In this document: positions 1 to 6,015 of the stretch, piece by piece
How the letters are laid out: every line of letters starts with the position of its first letter
Position numbering within the stretch: position 1 is the first letter of the stretch
NCBI GenBank assembly: GCA_023435945.1
Contig: JAEZLB010000219.1
Location: 1 to 6,852 of the forward strand
Origin: Pseudomonadota bacterium
GTDB lineage: Bacteria > Pseudomonadota > Gammaproteobacteria > Burkholderiales > Burkholderiaceae_D
Direction: 5' to 3'
DNA length: 6,852 nucleotides
The notes under the pieces: generated by a model
Seen by the model: the letters and a program-made list of their open reading frames with translations, nothing else
Database searches by the model: none
Told to the model about the DNA's origin: nothing
Made by a program: the position numbers and the translations under genes

Positions 1-9
1 AGTCTCAAC

Positions 10-38
10 TTGCCCATCCTTCATATTCGCCTTATTTT
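10..38 (+). promoter_or_regulatory. weak sigma-70-like promoter candidate before the cardiolipin synthase gene
   Basis: TTGCCC at 10-15 and TATTTT at 33-38 are separated by 17 bp, each matching 4 of 6 consensus bases. Transcription would start near 45, giving a leader of about 40 nt. Nothing better is visible in the 83 bases upstream of the gene, and its true promoter could lie outside the window. No clear Shine-Dalgarno sequence precedes the ATG at 84. Confidence 0.25.
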
Positions 39-83
39 GTGTAGTTGCTCCTGCTATTTTGCTTTCCAGTTTGCTGACACCGC

Positions 84-1652
84 ATGCTCCGACCAGACAC
101 AGCTCCCCCGACACAATTCAGATGGCTGATATTCGTACTGGCTTCTTTCATCACCGTCCTGATGGGCGGATGCAGTGACTTGCCTCCGCTTAATAACCGC
201 ACGGTTTCTTATGCGCTGCCCGCTGATGAGATGAGCCGTCTCGGAAAAACGCTTTCTCCCCTGATCAAAGCGCACCCTGACACTTCCGGTATTTATCCTT
301 TAACCAATCCCGAGGATGCCTTTGCCGCTCGTGTGCTGCTGGCCCGCGCCGCCGAGCGCACGCTGGATGTGCAGTACTACATCTGGAAACACGATACGAC
401 GGGCACCCTGCTGTTCGATGCCTTGCATGATGCCGCCGAGCGCGGCGTTCGTGTGCGGTTGCTGCTGGACGATAACAATACCTCCGGACTGGACCCTTAC
501 CTGGCAGTGCTGGATGCACACCCGAATATCGAGATACGGCTATTCAATCCTTTTGTGCAGCGCGACTGGCGATGGCTCGGTTACCTGACTGATTTTTCGC
601 GACTCAATCGCAGGATGCATAACAAGTCGTTCACCGCAGACAGCCTGGTGACCATCATAGGCGGGCGCAATGTCGGGGATGAATACTTCGGCGCCAGCAA
701 TGAAATCGCCTTCTCAGACCTGGATGTCATGGCAGCCGGACCTGTCAGCACCCTGGTATCCCAGGATTTTGACCGCTACTGGCAAAGCCTCTCCTCCTAT
801 CCTGCCAACCAATTACTGGCGCAGGCCTCAAGCGATGACAAAGAGGCCTTTGCCGCCGCCGTAGAGCAAATCAAAAATTCAGCCGCGGCAACAAACTACA
901 TCGATGCCATTCGCCAGTCATCGTTCGTGCAGCACCTGACGGAAGGAAGCTTGGCGATGGAATGGGTGCCGACGCGCATGATCAGCGACGACCCTGCCAA
1001 GGGACTGGGACTGGCAGCACCCGAAAGCCTGTTACCGGCCCGCCTGAAGGATGCACTGAACGAGCCTTCTCATTCGCTGTACCTGGTCTCCCCTTATTTT
1101 GTTCCGGGCAAAGAAGGCGTGAATGCCTTCGCCGCGATGGTTGCCAGCGGCGTCAACATCCGCGTCCTGACTAATTCACTGGAAGCCACCGATGTCGCCG
1201 TCGTCCATGCCGGTTATGCAAAGCGCAGAAAATCCCTGCTGCAGTCTGGCATAGAACTGTATGAGTCACGCAGAACCTCAGCGGTGAATGAGCGTGAGAA
1301 ATGGAGTTCGCTGGGCAGCTCCTATTCCAGCCTGCATGCGAAAACCTTCTCTGTCGACAATGAGCATGTTTTTATTGGCTCGTTCAATTTCGATCCTCGT
1401 TCAGCCAATCTGAATACGGAGATGGGATTCATCATTCACAGTCCGGCTCTGGCAAAACAAATGGCTGATTCATTTGAAAAGCAGATCGCCAGCAACGCCT
1501 ATCAGGTTATGCTGGAAGATGAATCAAGGCTGGCGTGGGTAGAACAGAAAAATGGCACGACGATAAAACACAATGAAGAACCCGGCGTTTCCCGCTTGAA
1601 AAAATTAGCCATATGGGCGCTTTCCCTTCTGCCCATCGAATGGCTTTTATGA
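84..1652 (+). CDS. clsC: cardiolipin synthase C-like phospholipase D family protein with lipoprotein leader
   Basis: The protein has 522 aa. It belongs to the phospholipase D superfamily with two HKD half-sites, HNKSFTAD (His179, Lys181, Asp186) followed by IIGGRN, and HAKTFSVD (His418, Lys420, Asp425) followed by IGSFNFDPRS. Each half supplies one catalytic His/Lys pair. Stretches such as YITDFSRLNRR-like 167-177, SDDPAKG 301-307, LTNSLEATDVAVVHAGYA 362-379 and the C-terminal LLPIEWLL closely match E. coli ClsC (YmdC) as I remember it. That enzyme makes cardiolipin from phosphatidylglycerol with phosphatidylethanolamine as phosphatidyl donor. Residues 14-29 are a hydrophobic leader ending in MGGC, so Cys30 is probably lipidated. 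The next residue is Ser, not Asp, which by E. coli sorting rules favours the outer membrane. The ATG at 84 is the first start after an in-frame TGA at 75 and is needed for the leader. No ymdB partner gene is visible. Family assignment is firm; the exact reaction is inferred. Confidence 0.88.
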   Translation: MLRPDTAPPTQFRWLIFVLASFITVLMGGCSDLPPLNNRTVSYALPADEMSRLGKTLSPLIKAHPDTSGIYPLTNPEDAFAARVLLARAAERTLDVQYYIWKHDTTGTLLFDALHDAAERGVRVRLLLDDNNTSGLDPYLAVLDAHPNIEIRLFNPFVQRDWRWLGYLTDFSRLNRRMHNKSFTADSLVTIIGGRNVGDEYFGASNEIAFSDLDVMAAGPVSTLVSQDFDRYWQSLSSYPANQLLAQASSDDKEAFAAAVEQIKNSAAATNYIDAIRQSSFVQHLTEGSLAMEWVPTRMISDDPAKGLGLAAPESLLPARLKDALNEPSHSLYLVSPYFVPGKEGVNAFAAMVASGVNIRVLTNSLEATDVAVVHAGYAKRRKSLLQSGIELYESRRTSAVNEREKWSSLGSSYSSLHAKTFSVDNEHVFIGSFNFDPRSANLNTEMGFIIHSPALAKQMADSFEKQIASNAYQVMLEDESRLAWVEQKNGTTIKHNEEPGVSRLKKLAIWALSLLPIEWLL

Positions 1653-1721
1653 CCCCCTCATCACTGGACATGCATGCAAGAACCATGGCGTCTTAGTTGA
1701 ATAGGTAATAGCCATCTGCGC

Positions 1722-1750
1722 TTGTCGCATATAGAAATTCCCGTATGCGA
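1722..1750 (+). promoter_or_regulatory. 7-bp inverted repeat, possible operator/promoter of the dioxygenase operon
   Basis: TCGCATA at 1725-1731 and TATGCGA at 1744-1750 form a perfect inverted repeat with a 12-bp spacer, so the arm centres are 19 bp apart, about two helical turns. This is typical geometry for a dimeric repressor or activator site. The repeat overlaps a weak sigma-70-like pair, TTGTCG at 1722-1727 and TATGCG at 1744-1749, spaced 16 bp, matching 4/6 and 3/6. If that pair is real, transcription would start near 1757. The remaining part of the gap after the cardiolipin synthase gene (1653-1721) shows no hairpin with a T-tract and no other signal. Which protein binds here, if any, is unknown; sulfonate genes are commonly controlled by LysR-type regulators of the Cbl/CysB kind. 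Confidence 0.4.
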
Positions 1751-1796
1751 TGAACGTATATGGATACACGATTTAATTCGTTTGCCGCTTGCTATC

Positions 1797-1801
1797 AGGG
1801 A
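1797..1801 (+). promoter_or_regulatory. Shine-Dalgarno AGGGA favouring the dioxygenase start at 1808
   Basis: AGGGA lies 6 nt before the ATG at 1808. The longer ATG at 1760 and the shorter ATG at 1850 have no recognisable ribosome-binding site, so this site decides the start I chose. Confidence 0.45.
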
Positions 1802-1807
1802 TATAGC

Positions 1808-2755
1808 ATGGCGACATCCATTCAACTCTCGCTCATTGCATTCACGCCTATGTCAGTCATCGCACCCGCCGTTGCAGAAGCGGCTTTCGATACTTCTGTG
1901 AATCAGGAATTCGATATCCGCCCCTTGAGTGCTCCACTGGGAGCGGAGATCATCAATCTCGATCTGTCAGTGCCGCTTTCCCGGCATGACTTCCAACGCA
2001 TTCATCGTGCGCATCTCGATCATCACCTGCTGATATTCCGGGATCAGCGCATTACGCCACAGCAGCAGATCGATTTCAGCCGCTTGTTCGGTCAACTTCA
2101 GATTCATGTCCTGCACCAGTTTCAGCTTCCCGGCCACCCCGAAATACTGATCATCTCTAACATCAAAGAAGAGGGAAAACCAATCGGCCTGGGTGATGCC
2201 GGCCATTTCTGGCATTCCGACCTGTCTTACGTCGAGATCCCCAGCCTCGGCTCCATGCTGCATGCGCAGGAACTGCCTGATGAGGGCGGCGATACGCTGT
2301 TCTCCAACATGCACCTGGCATGGGATACGCTCGACAGCGAAACCAGGAAAGCGATCGATGGCTTGCAAGCGGAACACAGCTATCTCGCACAGTATGCCGA
2401 GCTGCAACGTCGCAATCCGTGGCGTCCCAATCTGACACCGGAGCAGATCGCACTGGTGAAGCCTGTGTTGCAGCCGGTGGTACGTACGCATCCCGAGAAT
2501 GGCCGCAAAGCGATCTTCGTCAGCGAACATTTCACCACGCGCATTGTCGGTATTCCCGACGATGAAAGCCGCGATCTGCTGGCACGCCTGTTTGCGCACA
2601 GCACCAAACCAGAATTCGTGTATCGCCATCACTGGCAGGAACACGACATGATCTTCTGGGATAACCGTTCTCTGATTCACCTGGCTGCCGGCTGTCCCGA
2701 CAACAAGCGCCGCAAGCTGTACCGCACCACGATCGAAGGCGACCGCCCTTTCTGA
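1808..2755 (+). CDS. TauD/TfdA-family Fe(II)/2-oxoglutarate-dependent dioxygenase (sulfonate-type)
   Basis: From the ATG at 1808 the product is 315 aa; from 1760 it would be 331 aa, and residue numbers here use that longer frame. It is a cytoplasmic non-haem iron oxygenase that couples 2-oxoglutarate decarboxylation to substrate hydroxylation. In TauD itself this splits taurine into sulfite and aminoacetaldehyde. The iron triad is His152 and Asp154 (WHSD) plus His307 (WDNRSLIH). Arg318 should bind 2-oxoglutarate, and Arg322 aligns to the sulfonate-binding Arg270 of E. coli TauD. The GGDTLF, VVRTHP, FTTRIV and TKPEF stretches also match TauD. His116 aligns to TauD His70, but His119 replaces Tyr73, and the Asn95 position is not conserved, so the substrate is uncertain. 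The catalytic domain begins near residue 51. The upstream 50 residues are an uncharged, Ala-rich extension longer than in E. coli TauD (283 aa), and the true start may be the ATG at 1850. The gene heads the importer cluster. Alternatives include an alkyl-sulfatase-type dioxygenase of the same family. Confidence 0.85.
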   Translation: MATSIQLSLIAFTPMSVIAPAVAEAAFDTSVNQEFDIRPLSAPLGAEIINLDLSVPLSRHDFQRIHRAHLDHHLLIFRDQRITPQQQIDFSRLFGQLQIHVLHQFQLPGHPEILIISNIKEEGKPIGLGDAGHFWHSDLSYVEIPSLGSMLHAQELPDEGGDTLFSNMHLAWDTLDSETRKAIDGLQAEHSYLAQYAELQRRNPWRPNLTPEQIALVKPVLQPVVRTHPENGRKAIFVSEHFTTRIVGIPDDESRDLLARLFAHSTKPEFVYRHHWQEHDMIFWDNRSLIHLAAGCPDNKRRKLYRTTIEGDRPF

Positions 2756-2763
2756 ACCGCCTT

Positions 2764-2780
2764 CTGAGTCGCCGATTCAG
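2764..2780 (+). other. small stem-loop just after the dioxygenase gene
   Basis: CTGAGTC at 2764-2770 and GATTCAG at 2774-2780 can pair over 7 bp with one G-U pair and a 3-nt loop. It begins 9 nt after the dioxygenase stop codon. No run of T follows, so it is not a standard intrinsic terminator. It may protect or process the mRNA end, or may have no function. Confidence 0.3.
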
Positions 2781-2802
2781 TAACCCGCACAAACCCATTT
2801 GA

Positions 2803-2828
2803 CTGGCACCGCTTCTGACCGGTGCCAG
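2803..2828 (+). other. perfect 9-bp intercistronic hairpin before the binding-protein gene
   Basis: CTGGCACCG at 2803-2811 is the exact reverse complement of CGGTGCCAG at 2820-2828, with an 8-nt loop. The stem is GC-rich and should be stable in RNA. It ends 14 nt before the GGAGGA ribosome-binding site of the binding-protein gene. There is no T-tract behind it, which argues against a simple terminator. A 5' stabilising stem raising binding-protein expression, an attenuation element or a protein-binding site all fit. Confidence 0.5.
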
Positions 2829-2842
2829 CATCACCCATTCAT

Positions 2843-2848
2843 GGAGGA
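2843..2848 (+). promoter_or_regulatory. strong Shine-Dalgarno GGAGGA setting the binding-protein start at 2852
   Basis: GGAGGA lies just before the ATG at 2852; the GGAGG core is 4 nt from it. The in-frame GTG at 2822 has no such site and falls inside the upstream hairpin arm, so the ATG is the better start. Confidence 0.75.
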
Positions 2849-2851
2849 ATA

Positions 2852-3892
2852 ATGACTGCTCCCGGCCAACCCCAGAAATCCGCGCAGGCACTGCGCAAAA
2901 CCCTCGCAGGTATCGGTGTATTAGCTGCCGCCCTGACCATCGCGTCACCTGCCCATGCCGAAGGCAAGATACGCATCGCACAACAGTTCGGCATCGCCTA
3001 CCTGATTCTGGACGTGGTCAACGACCAGAAGCTGATCGAGAAGCATGGCAAGCAGCAGGGCCTGGATATCGATGTGGAATGGGCGCAGATTTCCGGTGCC
3101 ACTGCGATGAATGAATCGTTGTTAGCCGGTGCACTGGACATTGTTTCGGCAGGTGTTCCACCTATGCTGACACTATGGGACAGGACGCATGGCAAACAGA
3201 ACGTTAAAGCGGTTGCTGCACTGGGGTCGCTGCCGAATTACCTGATAACCAATAACCCCAACGTCAAGACGCTGAAGGACCTGAGCGACAAGGACCGGAT
3301 TGCGGTACCGGCTGCCGGCGTCGGCTTCCAGTCACGCACCTTGCAGATTGAAACAGCGCGTCTGTTCGGCCCTGCAGAATTCAAGAAATATGACAAGATC
3401 TCCGTCAGCCTTGCCCACCCCGATGCCACGTCCGCGCTGATCGCCGGCGGCTCGGAAATCACCACGCACTTCTCCAGCGCCCCTTTCTACTACCAGGCGC
3501 TGGCCGCCAACAAAAATGTGCGCAAGGTAATAAGCTCCTACGACATCCTGGGCGGCAAGGCGACTTTCAATGTCGTCTACACCACGCAGAAATTCAACGA
3601 GGAGAATCCCAAGACCTACCAGGCCTTCTACAATGCCTTGGCAGAGGCAGCGGAAATCATCCGTGCAGACAAGAAGAAAGCGGCAGAGATTTTCATCCGC
3701 GTGCAGAAATCCAAGCTGTCGCCAGGGCTGGTACAGCAGATCATCGAAGATCCGGAAAATGATTTCACCATTTCTCCGCATCGCACCTATGTCTATGCCG
3801 AAGAACTGCACAAGCTCGGCATCCTGAAGAACAAGGCCGCTTCGTGGAAAGACTATTTCTTCAGCGCCGCCTACGTCAATCCCGGGAGCTGA
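2852..3892 (+). CDS. ABC transporter periplasmic substrate-binding protein, TauA/SsuA (NMT1) family
   Basis: The precursor has 346 aa. Residues 1-36 form a Sec signal peptide: a basic part with Arg15 and Lys16, a hydrophobic core from about 18 to 30, and a cleavage site ASPAHA|EG after Ala36. The mature part begins with the first beta strand KIRIAQQ and has the two-lobe layout of the nitrate/sulfonate/taurine (COG0715-type) binding proteins. These include a segment typical of the family, SLLAGALDIVSAGVPP, in which gene-dosed ligand contacts usually fall, then LKDLSDKDRIAVP and a C-terminal helical region with ASWKDYFF. It would capture the ligand in the periplasm and deliver it to the permease encoded downstream. 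It lies 96 bp after the dioxygenase gene and 1 nt before the ATPase gene. The dioxygenase neighbour suggests an organosulfonate ligand, but sequence reading alone does not define it; a nitrate-, thiamine-precursor- or aromatic-sulfonate-type ligand is also possible. Confidence 0.85.
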   Translation: MTAPGQPQKSAQALRKTLAGIGVLAAALTIASPAHAEGKIRIAQQFGIAYLILDVVNDQKLIEKHGKQQGLDIDVEWAQISGATAMNESLLAGALDIVSAGVPPMLTLWDRTHGKQNVKAVAALGSLPNYLITNNPNVKTLKDLSDKDRIAVPAAGVGFQSRTLQIETARLFGPAEFKKYDKISVSLAHPDATSALIAGGSEITTHFSSAPFYYQALAANKNVRKVISSYDILGGKATFNVVYTTQKFNEENPKTYQAFYNALAEAAEIIRADKKKAAEIFIRVQKSKLSPGLVQQIIEDPENDFTISPHRTYVYAEELHKLGILKNKAASWKDYFFSAAYVNPGS

Positions 3893-3893
3893 T

Positions 3894-4775
3894 ATGACAT
3901 CCGCTCAGCACCTGTTCCTGAAAAACTTCGGTTTCGCCCGCAACAGCGCGGCCTTGCGTCACCGCACTCCTGCTCTACCCGCACAAACCGTTCCGCCTGC
4001 AACCAACCACCCCTTGTTGCAGGTAAACGAAGTCAGCCTGGAATATCAGACTGAGCGGCAAATCGTACGTGCCACGCACCGTGTCAGCTTCGATGTACAT
4101 CGCGGCGACCGCTTCGTCCTGCTGGGACCATCCGGCTGCGGCAAGTCCACGCTGCTCAAGGCAATTGGCGGATTCATCAAACCGGTTGAAGGCAGCATCA
4201 GTCTCAATGGCGAGGAAGTGATCAAGCCAGGACCGGATCGTATCGTCGTCTTCCAGGAATTCGATCAGCTCTCCCCCTGGAAAACGGTGAAACAGAATGT
4301 GATGTTCCCGCTGCTGGCCTCGCGCCAGCTCAATAAGCAAGATGCCGCGGAAAGAGCGCTTTATTACATCGAGAAGGTTGGCCTGTCCAAGTTCGTGAAT
4401 GCCTATCCCCACCAGCTCTCCGGCGGGATGAAACAACGCGTTGCCATTGCACGCGCTCTGGCAATGCAGCCTAGTGTACTGCTGATGGATGAACCGTTCG
4501 CAGCGCTGGATGCGCTGACCCGCCGCAGGATGCAGGAGGAATTGCTTGAGCTGTGGAACGAAGTCGGCTTCACACTGGTTTTCGTCACCCACTCCATCGA
4601 AGAAGCCGTCATCGTCGGCAATCGGGTTGCGCTGCTATCGCCGCATCCGGGTCGCATGCTGGCCGAAATCAACACGCATCAGTTCAATGCGGCCAGCCAG
4701 GGGAACGATAGCTTCCAGAACACCGTACAACGCATCAACCGCCTGCTCTTCAAGGAAGGACCTGTTGCATCATGA
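3894..4775 (+). CDS. ABC transporter ATP-binding protein, TauB/SsuB type
   Basis: The product has 293 aa and is the cytoplasmic ATPase that powers import. All motifs are intact: Walker A GPSGCGKST at 78-86, Q-loop Gln121 in VVFQEF followed by LSPWKTVKQNV, signature LSGGMKQR at 175-182, Walker B VLLMDE at 195-200 with catalytic Glu200, D-loop AALD, and switch His233 in FVTHSIEEA. The PGPDR...VFQ...L.PW.TV..NV pattern is characteristic of the nitrate/sulfonate/taurine importer subfamily. The ABC domain starts near residue 42, and the first 40 residues are an extra Pro/Ala/Arg-containing extension, making it longer than E. coli TauB (about 255 aa). The ATG at 3894 starts 1 nt after the binding-protein stop and has GGGAG at 3884-3888, 5 nt upstream, so the extension is probably translated. 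The gene overlaps the permease gene by 4 nt (ATGA), implying translational coupling. Confidence 0.93.
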   Translation: MTSAQHLFLKNFGFARNSAALRHRTPALPAQTVPPATNHPLLQVNEVSLEYQTERQIVRATHRVSFDVHRGDRFVLLGPSGCGKSTLLKAIGGFIKPVEGSISLNGEEVIKPGPDRIVVFQEFDQLSPWKTVKQNVMFPLLASRQLNKQDAAERALYYIEKVGLSKFVNAYPHQLSGGMKQRVAIARALAMQPSVLLMDEPFAALDALTRRRMQEELLELWNEVGFTLVFVTHSIEEAVIVGNRVALLSPHPGRMLAEINTHQFNAASQGNDSFQNTVQRINRLLFKEGPVAS

Positions 4776-5644
4776 GTCACACCACCGTTCCACCGATACG
4801 GCCCGAGTACGAAAATGTATTGGAGCCTTTTACCGAAGCACCGGTAACACGCGAGCGCCAGTTCTCCAACATTCTTCTGAACAATGAATGGATACGCAAA
4901 AGCCTGATACTGGCAGTACTGATACTCGGATGGGAGATCTTTGCCCGCCTTCAGGACAACGACCTGCTGTTCCCGCCTTTCACTGCCGCGCTCAAAGCTT
5001 TTGTTGAGGACATCGGCAACGGTGAACTGATCGCCAAGATAGGCATCTCGCTGAAGATACTGCTGCAGGGTTACCTGGGCGGTACCGTGGCAGCACTCGT
5101 GCTCACCACGCTTGCCGTGTCCACTCGCACCGGACGCGATGTGTTGGACATCCTGACTTCCATGTTCAATCCGCTGCCAGCCATCGCGCTGCTGCCGCTG
5201 GCCTTGTTATGGTTCGGCATAGGCCAAAAGAGTCTGGTGTTTGTGCTGGCTCACTCGGTGTTATGGCCGCTCGCACTCAGTATGTACAGCGGCTTCCAGA
5301 GCGTACCGCAAACACTGCGCATGGCTGGGCGCAATTATGGCCTGACCGGCCTTCCTTATGTGCTGCATGTACTGGTGCCTGCAGCATTGCCTGCCATCCT
5401 GTCGGGCTTGAAGATAGGCTGGGCCTTTGCCTGGCGCACGCTGATTGCTGCGGAACTGGTATTCGGCGCCTCTTCCGGCAATGGCGGGCTGGGCTGGTAT
5501 ATCTTCCAGCACCGCAATGAGCTGATGACAGACAAAGTATTCGCCGGCCTGGCAACCGTGATCCTGATTGGCCTGATCGTCGAAAACTTCTTCTTCCGCA
5601 CGCTGGAAAGAATCACGGTACAACGCTGGGGCATGCAGAACTGA
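4772..5644 (+). CDS. ABC transporter permease, TauC/SsuC type
   Basis: The 290-aa product is an inner-membrane permease of the binding-protein-dependent transport family. Likely membrane segments are around residues 43-59, 94-116, 132-152, 153-175, 203-230 and 255-275, the usual six. The cytoplasmic coupling (EAA-type) loop is MAGRNYGLTGLPYVLHVLVP at 184-203, with the conserved Gly190 and the ILSGLKIGWAFAWRTLIAAE segment after it, typical of TauC/SsuC proteins. FNPLPAIALLPLALLWFG at 132-149 is another family hallmark. The first 40 residues are a polar cytoplasmic extension. A single permease gene implies a homodimer working with two copies of the ATPase. The start overlaps the ATPase stop in ATGA at 4772-4775, with a purine-rich AAGGAAGGA about 11 nt upstream. 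It is the last gene of the operon, followed by a stem-loop. Confidence 0.93.
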   Translation: MSHTTVPPIRPEYENVLEPFTEAPVTRERQFSNILLNNEWIRKSLILAVLILGWEIFARLQDNDLLFPPFTAALKAFVEDIGNGELIAKIGISLKILLQGYLGGTVAALVLTTLAVSTRTGRDVLDILTSMFNPLPAIALLPLALLWFGIGQKSLVFVLAHSVLWPLALSMYSGFQSVPQTLRMAGRNYGLTGLPYVLHVLVPAALPAILSGLKIGWAFAWRTLIAAELVFGASSGNGGLGWYIFQHRNELMTDKVFAGLATVILIGLIVENFFFRTLERITVQRWGMQN

Positions 5645-5653
5645 TGCCATTTC

Positions 5654-5715
5654 TCTGGCAATGCAGCAGTTCCTTGTGACACTACCAGGAACTGCTTCAC
5701 CCTTTCTGGTAATGC
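5654..5715 (+). repeat. 11-bp near-direct repeat flanking the stem-loop
   Basis: TCTGGCAATGC at 5654-5664 and TCTGGTAATGC at 5705-5715 differ at one base and directly flank the 5665-5696 hairpin. This could be chance, or the trace of a small repeated intergenic element. Confidence 0.3.
5665..5705 (+). terminator. probable operon terminator: 10-bp stem, 12-nt loop
   Basis: AGCAGTTCCT at 5665-5674 pairs perfectly with AGGAACTGCT at 5687-5696. It lies 20 nt after the permease stop, followed by a C/T-rich tail rather than a clean T-run (CACCCTTT at 5698-5705). Position and stability fit an imperfect intrinsic terminator or a 3'-end protecting stem. Confidence 0.5.
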
Positions 5716-5950
5716 CGTGAATGCGTGCGCAACACGCTAAAAGCTGCTCACAGGACCTGAGCTGCGCTGACACCCTCGAAGCAGGATATAGACCCCGATA
5801 CAGCGGAGACGCCCCCTCACCTGAAACCGGACACAGACAGGAAGCCCGTGAGCACCGGGCTGCCCGCACCTGCGAGTTGGCAGCTTGCGGCAGCACCTTG
5901 TCTTTGTGTTATCCCGCCAACTGCCACGCCAAGCCAAACACGAATAAGAG
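5716..5950. other. non-coding stretch without a credible gene
   Basis: Between the operon end and the next promoter I see no tRNA, no insertion-sequence ends and no convincing gene. Weak structures only: AGCCCG at 5843-5848 with CGGGCT at 5856-5861 (6-bp stem, 7-nt loop, no T-tract), and AGTTGGC near 5875 matching GCCAACT near 5915. A plus-strand open frame of 77 codons from 5721 lacks a ribosome-binding site and has a Cys/Arg/His-rich composition unlike a real protein. Confidence 0.5.
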
Positions 5951-5980
5951 ATGACAACATGCAACCACTAACTTCATAAT
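5951..5980 (+). promoter_or_regulatory. sigma-70-like promoter for the surface-protein gene
   Basis: ATGACA at 5951-5956 (5/6 of TTGACA) and CATAAT at 5975-5980 (5/6 of TATAAT) are 18 bp apart. Transcription would start near 5987, leaving a leader of about 29 nt with AGGAA at 6006-6010 ahead of the ATG at 6016. This is the best promoter match in the window. Confidence 0.6.
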
Positions 5981-6015
5981 TCTTGGCGCCGACATGATAA
6001 CCATCAGGAATAAGA

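Noticed and set aside
1967..2680. 237-codon open frame on the minus strand
   Set aside because: It lies wholly opposite the dioxygenase gene, whose catalytic motifs are unmistakable. The minus-strand product has no recognisable domain and no ribosome-binding site that I can see.
2799..2827. TTGACT at 2799-2804 as a -35 for a separate importer promoter
   Set aside because: No acceptable -10 hexamer lies 16-18 bp downstream; that position is GTGCCA in the hairpin.
2822..2851. GTG at 2822 as start of the binding protein
   Set aside because: It falls within the 3' arm of the 2803-2828 hairpin and lacks a ribosome-binding site, whereas the ATG at 2852 has GGAGGA and gives a well-formed signal peptide.
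3332..3811. 159-codon open frame on the minus strand
   Set aside because: It lies entirely within the binding-protein gene on the other strand, with no independent evidence.
3975..4592. 205-codon open frame on the minus strand
   Set aside because: It is the antisense of the ATPase gene, including its Walker and signature motifs; a compositional shadow.
5843..5861. 6-bp stem AGCCCG/CGGGCT as a terminator
   Set aside because: It is short, has no T-tract, and no gene ends close to it.
5261..5896. 211-codon minus-strand frame reaching into the intergenic stretch
   Set aside because: Most of it is antisense to the permease gene. The intergenic part is Cys/Arg/Ser-rich, crosses the probable terminator hairpin, and matches nothing I recognise.
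5721..5954. 77-codon plus-strand frame as a small gene
   Set aside because: There is no Shine-Dalgarno sequence, the composition is Cys/Arg/His-rich and unlike a folded protein, and it ends inside the promoter of the next gene.
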